Source: Klebsiella sp. WP3-W18-ESBL-02
GTDB taxonomy: Bacteria > Pseudomonadota > Gammaproteobacteria > Enterobacterales > Enterobacteriaceae
DNA length: 64,000 nucleotides
Direction: 5' to 3'
Assembly: GCF_014168815.1 (NCBI RefSeq)
Contig: NZ_AP021972.1
Span: forward strand, 4,092,001 to 4,156,000
Shown here: positions 29,288 through 38,698 of the stretch, piece after piece
Layout of the letters: each line of letters begins with the position of its first letter
Numbering within the stretch: the stretch's first letter is position 1
Made by a program: the position numbers and the translations under genes
The notes under the pieces: generated by a model
The model's database searches: none
Told to the model about the DNA's origin: nothing
The model's input: the letters and a program-made list of their open reading frames with translations, nothing else

Positions 29288-29534
29288 TACTTATCAACCC
29301 ATCAACTGTGATGACTATGACAACCTTGAGCTTGCCTGCCAGCACCACCTCGTCCTCTCTCTGCAACTGAAAGATGGCGAAGTACTGCAAGCCAAAGCCC
29401 ACGATCTGCTCTCGCGTAAGAACGTGGAGTATCTGGTCGTCGACAACGCGGGAGAACAGCGCGAACTCCGTCTCGATCGGATTGCCAGCTTCAGCCACCC
29501 TCAGATAGGCACCGTGGTTGTCAGCGAGTCATAA
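29274..29534 (+). CDS. rof: Rho-binding antiterminator Rof
   Basis: Binds transcription terminator Rho and inhibits it by blocking access to RNA. 86 residues with the Sm-like fold; the conserved N-terminal stretch YQPINCDDYDNLELAC and YLVVDNAGEQRELRLDRI are visible. The first ATG (29274) has GGTGAG at 5 bases; a second ATG at 29280 would give 84 residues. It overlaps yaeP and ends at a strong intrinsic terminator, which does not need Rho. Confidence 0.92.
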   Translation: MSMNDTYQPINCDDYDNLELACQHHLVLSLQLKDGEVLQAKAHDLLSRKNVEYLVVDNAGEQRELRLDRIASFSHPQIGTVVVSES

Positions 29535-29540
29535 TAGCGA

Positions 29541-29567
29541 AACGGGCAGCTCAGCTGCCCGTTTTTT
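29541..29567. terminator. terminator between rof and tilS
   Basis: A 9-bp stem ACGGGCAGC / GCTGCCCGT followed by T6 on the plus strand. Its 3-base loop, TCA, is the complement of the tilS TGA stop codon. Confidence 0.88.
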
Positions 29568-30852
29568 GCCAGCAAAACTGTAGCCCTTCTCCGCTTTCAC
29601 GCTTCCCATCCAGCGTAACAAACCGCCCCGCAGCCGCAATCAATGTGTCACCATAAAACAGCAGCGGCGTGGTATCGCGCTGCCATGGCGGTACCTCGAG
29701 CTCTTGCCAGATTTTTTTCAGCTTGCGCCCGCCGTGACGACCAACAATATGCAGCATTCCGAGGGCTTTAAAGCGAATAGAAACCGGCTCGTCGGCGCGT
29801 GGAGGTCGAATCTCGCCCCCCGGGATCAGGCTCACTCGCCCAAGGCCATCCGGCAAATCCAGCGGCCTATCGGGGCTGACCCAGGCTAACGTCGTTCCAC
29901 TCTGCCCCTCATGCGCTTGCACCCACCACAGCTGCTGCTGAAAGCGGCGCACCTCAAAGTTCCCCAGACGTAGACGCGGTGCGGCATCTTCACGCGCTAA
30001 CGCGACCTCCTGCCACAGCCGCGCCAGCATCTCGCGCGACGGCATCGCGGCACCATGGTGGGAAAGCCAGCGCCGCAGTAATGCCGCACGCTTTGGCCCG
30101 CTCATGTCGTATAGCGGATTAATCGCCAGCGCGCCCGTTTCTGAAAGCAGGTGAGCAAGCTCGTCGGCCAACAGTTCATCCAGCAGTTGCTCCTGCTCAC
30201 CGCACAGCGCCGCACTCCGCGCCGCCGCGTCGGCAAAGTGCGGCCAGCGGGCATTCAGCAGCGGTAAAACGCGCAGACGCAGGAAGTTCCGATCGTAGGC
30301 ATCATCCTGATTGCTCTCGTCCTCAATCCAACACAGCCCGTGCTGCTGCGCCCAGCCTAGCAGCGCAGCGCGGCTTTCATTCAGCAAAGGACGAATAAGT
30401 TGAGTACCGGCAAAGGCCGCGCGCCGCGGCATGGCCGACAGCCCGGCAGGCCCGCTGCCGCGCTTAAGCGCCAGCAGCAGCGTTTCACTCTGATCGTCCA
30501 GATGCTGCGCCGTCAGCAACACTTCTCCGGGCCGCAATGCCTCACGAAACGCCCGGTAGCGTGCCTCTCTGGCTTCGGCCTCGAGCCCTGCCCCTTGCCC
30601 GGTCAGCGTGACGCGGGTAACCGCCAGAGGCACCTGCCACTCGTCGCACACCCGTTGACAGTGTGCGACCCAGCTATCGGCATGCGGGCTGATGCCGTGG
30701 TGAATATGAATGGCGCGCAGGGTAACGCCTGGGTTCTGTCGTTGCCAGCACACCAACTGATGTAACAAAACCGTTGAGTCCAGCCCGCCGCTAAATGCCA
30801 CCAGAAACTGGCGATGGGGGGAAAGCTGCTGTTCGAGAGAAGATGGCGTCAT
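29551..30852 (-). CDS. tilS: tRNA(Ile)-lysidine synthetase TilS
   Basis: Changes C34 of the minor tRNA-Ile (CAU) to lysidine, switching it from AUG to AUA decoding. About 433 residues: PP-loop ATPase motif SGGLDS at 21-26, substrate-site segments HIHHGIS near 56 and AQHLDDQ near 117, then the central and C-terminal tRNA-binding domains (HIVGRHGGRKLKKIWQE near 367). The start at 30852 is chosen by comparison with the family; upstream Met at 30912 would add 20 residues. Follows yaeR after 63 bases. Confidence 0.93.
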   Translation of the reverse strand: MTPSSLEQQLSPHRQFLVAFSGGLDSTVLLHQLVCWQRQNPGVTLRAIHIHHGISPHADSWVAHCQRVCDEWQVPLAVTRVTLTGQGAGLEAEAREARYRAFREALRPGEVLLTAQHLDDQSETLLLALKRGSGPAGLSAMPRRAAFAGTQLIRPLLNESRAALLGWAQQHGLCWIEDESNQDDAYDRNFLRLRVLPLLNARWPHFADAAARSAALCGEQEQLLDELLADELAHLLSETGALAINPLYDMSGPKRAALLRRWLSHHGAAMPSREMLARLWQEVALAREDAAPRLRLGNFEVRRFQQQLWWVQAHEGQSGTTLAWVSPDRPLDLPDGLGRVSLIPGGEIRPPRADEPVSIRFKALGMLHIVGRHGGRKLKKIWQELEVPPWQRDTTPLLFYGDTLIAAAGRFVTLDGKRESGEGLQFCWQKTGS

Positions 30853-30915
30853 CGTTATCGTGTCGTGAAAAGTCTCGCCCGGCACGTTACCGGGCCGGAC
30901 GGTCGCTGGCAAGCC

Positions 30916-31305
30916 TTACTGCTGGTAGAGTTCCAGCGGCAGGCCGTCAGGATCGGTGAAAAAGGTAAAGCGCTTGCCGGTGTACGGATCGACGCGAATC
31001 GCCTCACAGGCAACCCCGTGCGCCTCCAGATGCGCCACCGAAGCGTCGATATCCGCAACGCTAAAGGCCAGATGGCGCAGCCCGCAGGCCTCCGGGCGGC
31101 TGGGCCGCGCGGGCGGGAACGGGAAAGAAAACAGCTCAATCACGTACTGGCCGTTTAGCGCGAGATCACCCTTCCACGAATCGCGCGCTTCTCGATACAC
31201 CTCGCTTTGCAGGGTAAAGCCGAGAATATTGCAGTAGAAAGCCTTACTTTTCGCGTAGTCGGTGCCAATAATCGCAATGTGATGAATCTGTTTTAGTCCC
31301 AGCAT
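30916..31305 (-). CDS. yaeR: VOC (glyoxalase/dioxygenase-like) family protein YaeR
   Basis: 129 residues, one vicinal-oxygen-chelate domain. Likely metal ligands are His8/His9 in LKQIHHIAI, Glu near 57 in YVIELFSF, His in GLRHLAFSV near 77 and Glu in LPLELYQ near 126. The family includes glyoxalase I, but no substrate is known for YaeR. It lies between ldcC and tilS on the same strand. Confidence 0.88.
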   Translation of the reverse strand: MLGLKQIHHIAIIGTDYAKSKAFYCNILGFTLQSEVYREARDSWKGDLALNGQYVIELFSFPFPPARPSRPEACGLRHLAFSVADIDASVAHLEAHGVACEAIRVDPYTGKRFTFFTDPDGLPLELYQQ

Positions 31306-31352
31306 CCTGTCTCTCCGTTAACCGTTTCTCAGCACGTTACCCGCGCCGGGCG

Positions 31353-33506
31353 TTATCGCGCAAGCCCCTGACTCTCTTTTAGGACTCTCACCCGGTAGAC
31401 CCCGTTTTCATCGCGTTTTGCTCCGTGGATATCGGTTTCAAAGCCCGGATAATGTCGCCCGATCGAACAGAGCATCAGCAGGAAATCGAGCACCGATCGG
31501 CTCTGTTCGGTGATCATCTCACCCGGCATCAGCAACGGCACGCCCGGCGGGTACGGCAGGATCATATTGGCCGAGATACGCCCCACCAGATCTTCCAGCG
31601 CAACGGTTTCGACGTCGCCTTTGATTTGCCGCTGCCACGCGCGGTGCGGCGTGAGCTTCATTTCCGGCAGCACGTCAAAGGCGCGCAGCATCAGGCGCGG
31701 CAGATCGTGCTGACGAATCAGACGGTGGATCCCCTGAGCCAGATCCTGAATACGCATATTGCGATAAAAATCAGGATCTTCAGCATAAAGATCCGGCAGC
31801 ATATTCTTCACCCGCAGATTGAGATCGTAAGCGCGTTTAAACTCCGTCAGCCCGCGCAGCAGCCCCATTGCCCGGGTTTTATCAATCCCAATGCTGAACA
31901 AGAACAGCAGGTTATACGGCCCCGTTTTCTCGACCACCACGCCGTGCTCATCAAGGTATTTCGCCACCAGCGCCGCCGGGATCCCCTCATCGCTCATATT
32001 GCCCTGTTCATCCATCCCCGGCGTCAGAATCGTGACTTTTACCGGATCGAGGAACATATGGTCGGCATCCGCATCGCTGAAACCGTGCCAGTCTTCCCCT
32101 GGCGATACCGGCCAGCACTCGGCCTGATCTATCTGCTCAGGCTGCCAGATATCAAAGAACCAACTGTCGGACTCTTCACGCAGCCGCTGTACCTCTTTAC
32201 GGAAATGCAGCGCGCGCTCTACCGAGCGGTTAATCAGCCTTTTGCCCGGGTTGCCGCGCAGCATCGCCGCAGCCGTCTCGATCGAAGCGACGATCGGGTA
32301 ACTTGGCGAGGTAGAGGTATGCATCATAAAGGCTTCGTTAAAGGTGTCTTCGTCGTAGTCGCCCTTGATGTGAATTAACGACGCCTGCGATAGCGCCGCC
32401 AGCATCTTGTGGGTCGACTGGGTTTCGAAGAACACTTTCCCCGGCACGCGATCGCCGCTCATGCCGCTTTTCCCCTGGTAAATGGGATGAAAGTGGGTGT
32501 ACGGTACCCAGGCCGAGTCAAAGTGAATCGACGGCACGTCGAGCGTCTGTTTGATCCAATTAGTGTTATACAGCAGCCCGTCATAGGTCGAGTTGGTGAT
32601 CACGGCGTGCACCGGCCACTGCGCGCCGTCGGTCGTATTGACCTTTTGCTGCAGGCTATCGCGAGTAAACTCATGCTTGGGGATACCGCCAAGGATACCC
32701 AGCGCGTTACGCGTCGGTTTCAGCCACAGCGGCACCACGTCGCTCATCATCAGCAGGTGCGCTAACGACTTGTGACAATTACGGTCAATCAACAGCGTAC
32801 TGCCGCTCGGCGCCGCATACATCCCAACGATTTTGTTCGACGTTGAGGTACCGTTCGTCACCATATAGCTTTGCTCGGCGCCAAAGGTGCGGGCAATGTA
32901 CTCCTCCGCCTCGAGGTGCGGGCCGGTGTGATCCAACAGGGAACCCAGCTCCGTCACCGAAATCGACACGTCGGCTTTCAGCGTATTGGCACCGAAGAAA
33001 TCATAAAACAGGCAGCCTACCGGGCTTTTTTGATAGGCCGTTCCCGCCATGTGCCCCGGCGTACAGAAAGTGTACTTGCCTTCTGTCACATAGGTGAACA
33101 GCGCTTTGGTAAACGGCGGCGTAATGTTATCCAGGTATTCGTTGGTGTACTGGCGAATACGCGTCGCGATATCGTCAGCCTGACCCAGCGCATACTCAAA
33201 GAACCACAGCGCCATGCGCATGTCGTGTGCGCTGACGTCCATCGTCGAATGGTTATTGATAAAGGCATAAAGCGGTAGATATTCATTGAGCTGATTAATC
33301 TCACCGCACAGATCGACGCTGTATTCATCCCAGTCAAAAATCACCCCACAGATACGCGGGTTGTGCTCGATAAACTTCAGCAGGTCGGCACTATTTTGCG
33401 GCCAGATAATTTTGAAGCCTTGCGCCAACAGCGCCTGTTCCAGCTCCTTGATGGGCTCATCTTTGTAGTAGACGCCGTGCGGCCCCATAATGGCGATAAT
33501 ATTCAT
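31353..33506 (-). CDS. ldcC: constitutive lysine decarboxylase LdcC
   Basis: PLP enzyme converting lysine to cadaverine. 717 residues: N-terminal wing domain (1-130), the PLP fold with STHKMLAA, whose Lys (near 367) holds the cofactor, and a C-terminal domain. I call it LdcC rather than the inducible CadA because of location after accA, lack of a nearby cadB or cadC, and closer similarity to LdcC (for example RNCHKSLAHLLMM). The loop TPGHMAGTAYQ has Ala where I recall Gly in E. coli. The C-terminus ends differently (KESQGLAR). Preceded by the accA terminator. Confidence 0.92.
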   Translation of the reverse strand: MNIIAIMGPHGVYYKDEPIKELEQALLAQGFKIIWPQNSADLLKFIEHNPRICGVIFDWDEYSVDLCGEINQLNEYLPLYAFINNHSTMDVSAHDMRMALWFFEYALGQADDIATRIRQYTNEYLDNITPPFTKALFTYVTEGKYTFCTPGHMAGTAYQKSPVGCLFYDFFGANTLKADVSISVTELGSLLDHTGPHLEAEEYIARTFGAEQSYMVTNGTSTSNKIVGMYAAPSGSTLLIDRNCHKSLAHLLMMSDVVPLWLKPTRNALGILGGIPKHEFTRDSLQQKVNTTDGAQWPVHAVITNSTYDGLLYNTNWIKQTLDVPSIHFDSAWVPYTHFHPIYQGKSGMSGDRVPGKVFFETQSTHKMLAALSQASLIHIKGDYDEDTFNEAFMMHTSTSPSYPIVASIETAAAMLRGNPGKRLINRSVERALHFRKEVQRLREESDSWFFDIWQPEQIDQAECWPVSPGEDWHGFSDADADHMFLDPVKVTILTPGMDEQGNMSDEGIPAALVAKYLDEHGVVVEKTGPYNLLFLFSIGIDKTRAMGLLRGLTEFKRAYDLNLRVKNMLPDLYAEDPDFYRNMRIQDLAQGIHRLIRQHDLPRLMLRAFDVLPEMKLTPHRAWQRQIKGDVETVALEDLVGRISANMILPYPPGVPLLMPGEMITEQSRSVLDFLLMLCSIGRHYPGFETDIHGAKRDENGVYRVRVLKESQGLAR

Positions 33507-33560
33507 GCGTTCCTCCTGGAAATTCTGTACCTATCATAGCGCAGCTAGAACGAGGGGAAT

Positions 33561-33590
33561 AAAAAAGGGCCACAAACTGTGGCCCTTTTC
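33561..33590 (-). terminator. terminator after accA
   Basis: An 11-bp stem AAAGGGCCACA / TGTGGCCCTTT, followed on the minus strand by more T. It separates accA from ldcC and probably ends the long lpx-dnaE-accA transcript. Confidence 0.9.
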
Positions 33591-33610
33591 AGGAACGTCT
33601 TACGAATGGC

Positions 33611-34570
33611 TTACGCGTAACCGTAGCTCATCAGGCGCTGATAGCGACGGTTCAGCAGATCTTCTTTGCTCAGCACGTCGAGATCGGCCAGGTCAGCCAG
33701 CAGCTGTGCTTTCAGCGAGGCCGCCATCACTTCCGGGTTACGATGGGCGCCACCCAGCGGTTCCGGGATGATGGAGTCAATCAGCTTCAGCTCTTTCAGA
33801 CGCGGGGCGATGATGCCCATCGCTTCTGCGGCCAGCGGCGCTTTGTCGGCGCTTTTCCACAGAATAGAGGCGCAGCCTTCCGGAGAGATAACGGAATAGG
33901 TGCTGTACTGCAGCATATTCACTTTATCGCCCACACCAATTGCCAGCGCGCCGCCGGAGCCACCCTCACCGATAACGGTACAGATAACCGGCACGCTCAG
34001 GCGTGACATTTCGCGCAGGTTGCGGGCAATCGCTTCAGACTGGCCGCGCTCTTCTGCGCCGACGCCCGGGTAAGCCCCTGGGGTGTCGATGAAGGTCACA
34101 ATCGGCATGTTGAAGCGTTCCGCCATTTCCATCAGGCGCAGCGCTTTACGGTAGCCTTCCGGTGCCGGCATGCCGAAGTTACGACGGATTTTTTCTTTAG
34201 TTTCACGGCCTTTCTGATGACCAATGATCATCACCGGGCGACCGTCCAGGCGTGCGATACCACCAACGATAGCTTTATCGTCAGCATAGGCGCGATCGCC
34301 GGCCAGTTCGTCAAACTCATCAAACGCCAGACGGACATAATCCAGGGTGTACGGGCGCTGCGGATGGCGCGCCAGTTGGGCTACCTGCCATGCGCCGAGA
34401 TCGGCAAAGATTTTGCGCGTCAGCTCTACGCTTTTTTCACGCAGACGATGCACTTCTTCGTCGATATTAATATCCAGTTTCTCATCCTGACGGCTAACCG
34501 CAGTCAAAGAATCGATTTTCGCTTCCAGCTCTGCAATCGGCTGTTCAAAATCAAGGAAATTCAGACTCAT
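33611..34570 (-). CDS. accA: acetyl-CoA carboxylase carboxyltransferase subunit alpha AccA
   Basis: Transfers carboxyl from biotin to acetyl-CoA to make malonyl-CoA, with AccD. 319 residues, the E. coli length. Crotonase-like fold; the acyl-CoA and biotin-binding region includes VTFIDTPGAYPGVGAEERGQ near 160-179 and IGEGGSGGALAIG near 202. It lies 12 bases after dnaE and ends in a terminator. Confidence 0.97.
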   Translation of the reverse strand: MSLNFLDFEQPIAELEAKIDSLTAVSRQDEKLDINIDEEVHRLREKSVELTRKIFADLGAWQVAQLARHPQRPYTLDYVRLAFDEFDELAGDRAYADDKAIVGGIARLDGRPVMIIGHQKGRETKEKIRRNFGMPAPEGYRKALRLMEMAERFNMPIVTFIDTPGAYPGVGAEERGQSEAIARNLREMSRLSVPVICTVIGEGGSGGALAIGVGDKVNMLQYSTYSVISPEGCASILWKSADKAPLAAEAMGIIAPRLKELKLIDSIIPEPLGGAHRNPEVMAASLKAQLLADLADLDVLSKEDLLNRRYQRLMSYGYA

Positions 34571-34582
34571 AGTATTCCTGTA

Positions 34583-37500
34583 TTAGTCAAACTCCAGTTC
34601 CACCTGCTCCGAACCGATGAGGCCACGCAGATCGTTGAGTAAACGATCGCTCGGAGAGACACGCCAGGTTGCACCGAAACGCAACCGCGCACGTGCATCC
34701 GCCCTCTGATAGTAGAGATGTACTGGAATGGTTCCCGAACGATGGGGTTCCAGAGACTGACGGAGTCGGTTTAAAAGCTGGTCATCAATTTGCCTGTCCG
34801 TCAGCGAGATAGCAAGCCCGCGAGCGTATTTTTCCCGGGCTTCGTCAATGTCCATCACTTCGCGGGCCATCATTTTAAGGCCGCCGCTGAAGTCATCAAA
34901 GCTGACCTGTCCGCTGACGATAAGTATGCGGTCTTTTTCCAGCAGGTGCTGGTATTTTTCCAGCGCCTCGGAGAACAGCATGACCTCCAGGCGTCCGGAA
35001 CGGTCATCCAGCGTACAGATGCCGATACGATTGCCGCGCTTGGTGACCATAACCCTCGCGGCAATCACGAGCCCCGCGGCCGTGGTCACTTTCCCACGTT
35101 CCGTCGGATGCATGTCTTTGAGTCGATACCCGCCGACATAGCGCTCAATTTCTTTTAAATACTGGTTGATCGGATGCCCCGTCAGGTACAGACCTAACGT
35201 TTCGCGCTCACCGTCTAAAACGACCTGCTCTGGCCATGGCTGGCAGTTGGCGTAGGATTGCTCGACCTGCTCCGGCTCTTCCGCCAGCACGCCGAACATA
35301 TCAGCCTGGCCAATCGCTTCCGCTTTCGCGTGCTGATCCGCCGCCTTTAACGCGTCGGCGAGCGAATTCATCAGCGCGGCGCGATGCGGACCAAGCCTAT
35401 CGAACGCGCCGGACATAATCAGCTTTTCCAGCACCCGGCGGTTGAGCTTTTTGGTGTCGGTACGTGCGCAAAGGTCGAAAAGCTCGCGGAAATAGCCGCC
35501 GTTGTTACGCGCTTCGATGATGGCTTCAATCGGGCCTTCACCGACGCCCTTAATGGCGCCGATACCATACACGATTTCCCCGTCATGATTCACGTGGAAA
35601 TGATATAAACCTGAATTGATATCCGGCGGCAATATTTTCAGCCCCATGCGCCAGCATTCGTCGACCAGGCCGACCACCTTCTCGGTGTTGTCCATATCGG
35701 CAGTCATTACCGCCGCCATAAACTCGGCCGGATAGTGCGCCTTCAGCCACAGCGTCTGGTAAGACACCAGCGCATAAGCCGCAGAGTGCGATTTGTTAAA
35801 CCCGTAACCGGCGAATTTCTCCACCAGGTCAAAGATTTTCATCGCCAGTTCGCAATCAACGCCGTTCTTTTTCGCCCCTTCTTCAAAGGCACCGCGCTGC
35901 TTGGCCATCTCTTCCGGCTTTTTCTTACCCATCGCACGACGCAGCATGTCCGCGCCGCCAAGGGTGTAGCCGGAAAGCACCTGGGCAATCTGCATCACCT
36001 GTTCCTGGTACAGGATAATGCCGTAGGTTGGCTCCAGTACCGGCTTCAGGCTTTCGTGCTGCCACTGCACGTCCGGATAAGAGATCTCTTCGCGGCCGTG
36101 TTTACGGTCGATAAAGTTATCAACCATCCCCGACTGCAGCGGGCCAGGACGGAACAGGGCCACCAGCGCGATCATATCTTCGAAGCAGTCAGGCTGCAGG
36201 CGCTTAATCAGATCCTTCATGCCGCGCGATTCAAGCTGGAAGACCGCCGTGGTTTCCGAGCGTTGCAGCATGTCGAAGCTTTTCTTATCGTCGAGCGGAA
36301 TAGCCGCGATATCCAGCGGCGGCTCGCCGTTGCGCTCGCGGCGGGCGTTAATCATTTCCAGCGCCCAGTTGATGATGGTAAGCGTACGCAGGCCGAGGAA
36401 GTCGAACTTCACCAGCCCGGCGTATTCCACGTCGTTCTTATCAAACTGGGTAACCGGATGCAGACCTTGCTCATCGCAGTATAGCGGCGCAAAGTCGGTA
36501 ATTTTGGTCGGCGCGATCACCACGCCACCGGCGTGTTTACCGGCGTTACGGGTGACCCCTTCAAGCTTACGCGCCATGTCGATGAGCGCGCGCACCTCTT
36601 CATCCGCTTCGTAGATTTCCGGCAACTGCGGTTCGGCTTCGAAGGCTTTCGCCAGCGTCATACCCGGATCGGGCGGCACCAGCTTAGAGATGCGGTCGAC
36701 GAAACCGTACGGGTGGCCCAGAACGCGGCCCACATCGCGGATCACCGCTTTCGCCGCCATGGTACCGAAGGTAATAATCTGCGATACCGCATCGCGGCCG
36801 TACATTTCGGCCACGTGCTCGATCACCTGATCGCGCTTCTCCATGCAGAAGTCGACGTCGAAGTCGGGCATCGAGACACGTTCCGGGTTAAGGAAGCGTT
36901 CGAACAGCAGGTCAAGCTCCAGCGGGTCGAGATCGGTAATTTTCAGGGCATAAGCCACCAGTGAGCCTGCACCGGAACCACGGCCCGGCCCTACCGGCAC
37001 GCCGTTATCCTTCGACCACTGGATGAACTCCATCACGATCAGGAAGTAACCCGGGAAGCCCATCTGGTTGATCACCTGGAGCTCAATATCCAGACGCTCG
37101 TCGTATTCCGGACGGCGCTTGGCGCGAACTTCCGGATCCGGGAACAGGAACGCCAGGCGTTCTTCCAGCCCCTCTTTTGACTTCGCGACGAGGAAGTCTT
37201 CGGTGGTCATATCGCCGGTCGGGAACTGCGGCAGGAAGTACTCGCCGAGACGCACCGTCACGTTACAACGTTTGGCAATCTCAACGGTGTTTTCCAGCGC
37301 TTCCGGAATGTCCGAGAACAGCTCGCACATCTCTTCTTCGCTACGCATATACTGCTGCGCGGAGTAGTTGCGCGGGCGCTTAGGATCGTCGAGGGTAAAG
37401 CCATCGTGGATTGCAACGCGAATCTCGTGCGCGTCAAAATCACCGGGTTCCAGGAACCGCACATCGTTGGTCGCCACGACCGGCAGGCCACGCGTTTCCG

Positions 37501-38065
37501 CCAGCGCCACCGCCGCATGCAGGTATGACTCTTCATCCTGGCGACCGGTACGAATCAGCTCGAGGAAATAACAGTTTGGGAAATGTTCTTCATAAAAACC
37601 AACGCACTGCTCCACCAGCGCCATATTACCGCGCAGCAGGGCACGCCCGACGTCACCCATACGACCGCCGGACAGCAAAATGAGCCCCTCTTTCAGCTCA
37701 AGTAGCCAGTCACGATCGATGATCGGGCCAGCCGCGCCGTATCCGCGCTGGTAGGCTTTGGAAATCAGCAGCGTCAGGTTCTGGTAGCCGGTATTATTGG
37801 CCGCCAGCACCGTTAAATGGGTCAGCTCATCGCCGAACAGTTCGCTCTGCACGTTAAAATCGGCGCCGACAATCGGTTTGATTCCCGCGCCGTGGCCCGC
37901 TCCGTAGAACTTCACCAGGCCGCAGAGGTTGGTAAAATCGGTAATCGCCAGCGCAGGCATGCCTAACGAGGCCGCCTTTTTCACCAGCGGCCCGGTTTTT
38001 GCCAGCCCATCGATCATGGAGTAGTCGCTATGCACCCGCAGGTGCACGAAACGTGGTTCAGCCAT
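34583..38065 (-). CDS. dnaE: DNA polymerase III alpha subunit DnaE
   Basis: Replicative polymerase, 1160 residues as in E. coli. N-terminal PHP domain (HLRVHSDYSMIDGL near 8-21), palm with the catalytic acids in PDFDVDF near 399-405, fingers, the helix-hairpin-helix region (about 830-900), the internal beta-clamp motif QADMF near 920, an OB domain and a C-terminal tau-binding domain ending QVELEFD. Its proofreading partner DnaQ is also in the window at 6681. It lies between rnhB and accA, with short gaps, in the envelope operon. Confidence 0.97.
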   Translation of the reverse strand: MAEPRFVHLRVHSDYSMIDGLAKTGPLVKKAASLGMPALAITDFTNLCGLVKFYGAGHGAGIKPIVGADFNVQSELFGDELTHLTVLAANNTGYQNLTLLISKAYQRGYGAAGPIIDRDWLLELKEGLILLSGGRMGDVGRALLRGNMALVEQCVGFYEEHFPNCYFLELIRTGRQDEESYLHAAVALAETRGLPVVATNDVRFLEPGDFDAHEIRVAIHDGFTLDDPKRPRNYSAQQYMRSEEEMCELFSDIPEALENTVEIAKRCNVTVRLGEYFLPQFPTGDMTTEDFLVAKSKEGLEERLAFLFPDPEVRAKRRPEYDERLDIELQVINQMGFPGYFLIVMEFIQWSKDNGVPVGPGRGSGAGSLVAYALKITDLDPLELDLLFERFLNPERVSMPDFDVDFCMEKRDQVIEHVAEMYGRDAVSQIITFGTMAAKAVIRDVGRVLGHPYGFVDRISKLVPPDPGMTLAKAFEAEPQLPEIYEADEEVRALIDMARKLEGVTRNAGKHAGGVVIAPTKITDFAPLYCDEQGLHPVTQFDKNDVEYAGLVKFDFLGLRTLTIINWALEMINARRERNGEPPLDIAAIPLDDKKSFDMLQRSETTAVFQLESRGMKDLIKRLQPDCFEDMIALVALFRPGPLQSGMVDNFIDRKHGREEISYPDVQWQHESLKPVLEPTYGIILYQEQVMQIAQVLSGYTLGGADMLRRAMGKKKPEEMAKQRGAFEEGAKKNGVDCELAMKIFDLVEKFAGYGFNKSHSAAYALVSYQTLWLKAHYPAEFMAAVMTADMDNTEKVVGLVDECWRMGLKILPPDINSGLYHFHVNHDGEIVYGIGAIKGVGEGPIEAIIEARNNGGYFRELFDLCARTDTKKLNRRVLEKLIMSGAFDRLGPHRAALMNSLADALKAADQHAKAEAIGQADMFGVLAEEPEQVEQSYANCQPWPEQVVLDGERETLGLYLTGHPINQYLKEIERYVGGYRLKDMHPTERGKVTTAAGLVIAARVMVTKRGNRIGICTLDDRSGRLEVMLFSEALEKYQHLLEKDRILIVSGQVSFDDFSGGLKMMAREVMDIDEAREKYARGLAISLTDRQIDDQLLNRLRQSLEPHRSGTIPVHLYYQRADARARLRFGATWRVSPSDRLLNDLRGLIGSEQVELEFD

Positions 38066-38101
38066 CTTTAGATTCCGGTTTACTTATTCTCGACGCACGA
38101 A

Positions 38102-38698
38102 TCAGGACGCGAGTCCCAGCGCGCGTTTGACGGGAGCAAAGCTGCGTCGGTGATGCTCGGTCGCGCCATATTGCGCAAGCTTTTCCAGATGAAAAGCGGT
38201 TGGGTAACCCTTGTGCTGGGCAAAGCCGTACTGCGGGAACACCGTGTCCAGCTCGGCCATTTCGGCGTCACGCGTCACTTTAGCGAGGATAGACGCTGCG
38301 CTAATTTCCGCCACCCTGCTATCGCCCTTCACCACCGCCATGGAGGGCATCGGCAACGCCGGACAGCGGTTGCCGTCGATAAGTACGTATTCCGGCACAA
38401 TAGACAGCCCGGCGACCGCACGCTGCATAGCCAACATGGTGGCATGCAGAATATTAAGCTCGTCAATTTCGTGCGGCTCTGCGCGGCCAAGGCTCCAGCA
38501 CAGCGCCTTCTCTTTGATTTCATCGAACAGCGCCAGACGGCGCTTTTCACTGAGTTTTTTCGAGTCGTTAAGACCCACAATCGGACGAGACAGATCGAGG
38601 ATGACCGCCGCCGTCACTACCGCGCCGACCAGCGGGCCGCGCCCGACTTCATCCACACCCGCCACGAGATGGGTATGGGGATATTCAAATTCAATCAT
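38102..38698 (-). CDS. rnhB: ribonuclease HII RnhB
   Basis: Removes ribonucleotides embedded in DNA. 198 residues. The catalytic acids are visible: Asp16 and Glu17 in GVDEVGRGPLVG, Asp108 in VLIDGN and Asp126 in VKGDSRVAEI. Overlaps the lpxB stop by four bases (ATGA type) and is followed by dnaE after 36 bases. Confidence 0.96.
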   Translation of the reverse strand: MIEFEYPHTHLVAGVDEVGRGPLVGAVVTAAVILDLSRPIVGLNDSKKLSEKRRLALFDEIKEKALCWSLGRAEPHEIDELNILHATMLAMQRAVAGLSIVPEYVLIDGNRCPALPMPSMAVVKGDSRVAEISAASILAKVTRDAEMAELDTVFPQYGFAQHKGYPTAFHLEKLAQYGATEHHRRSFAPVKRALGLAS

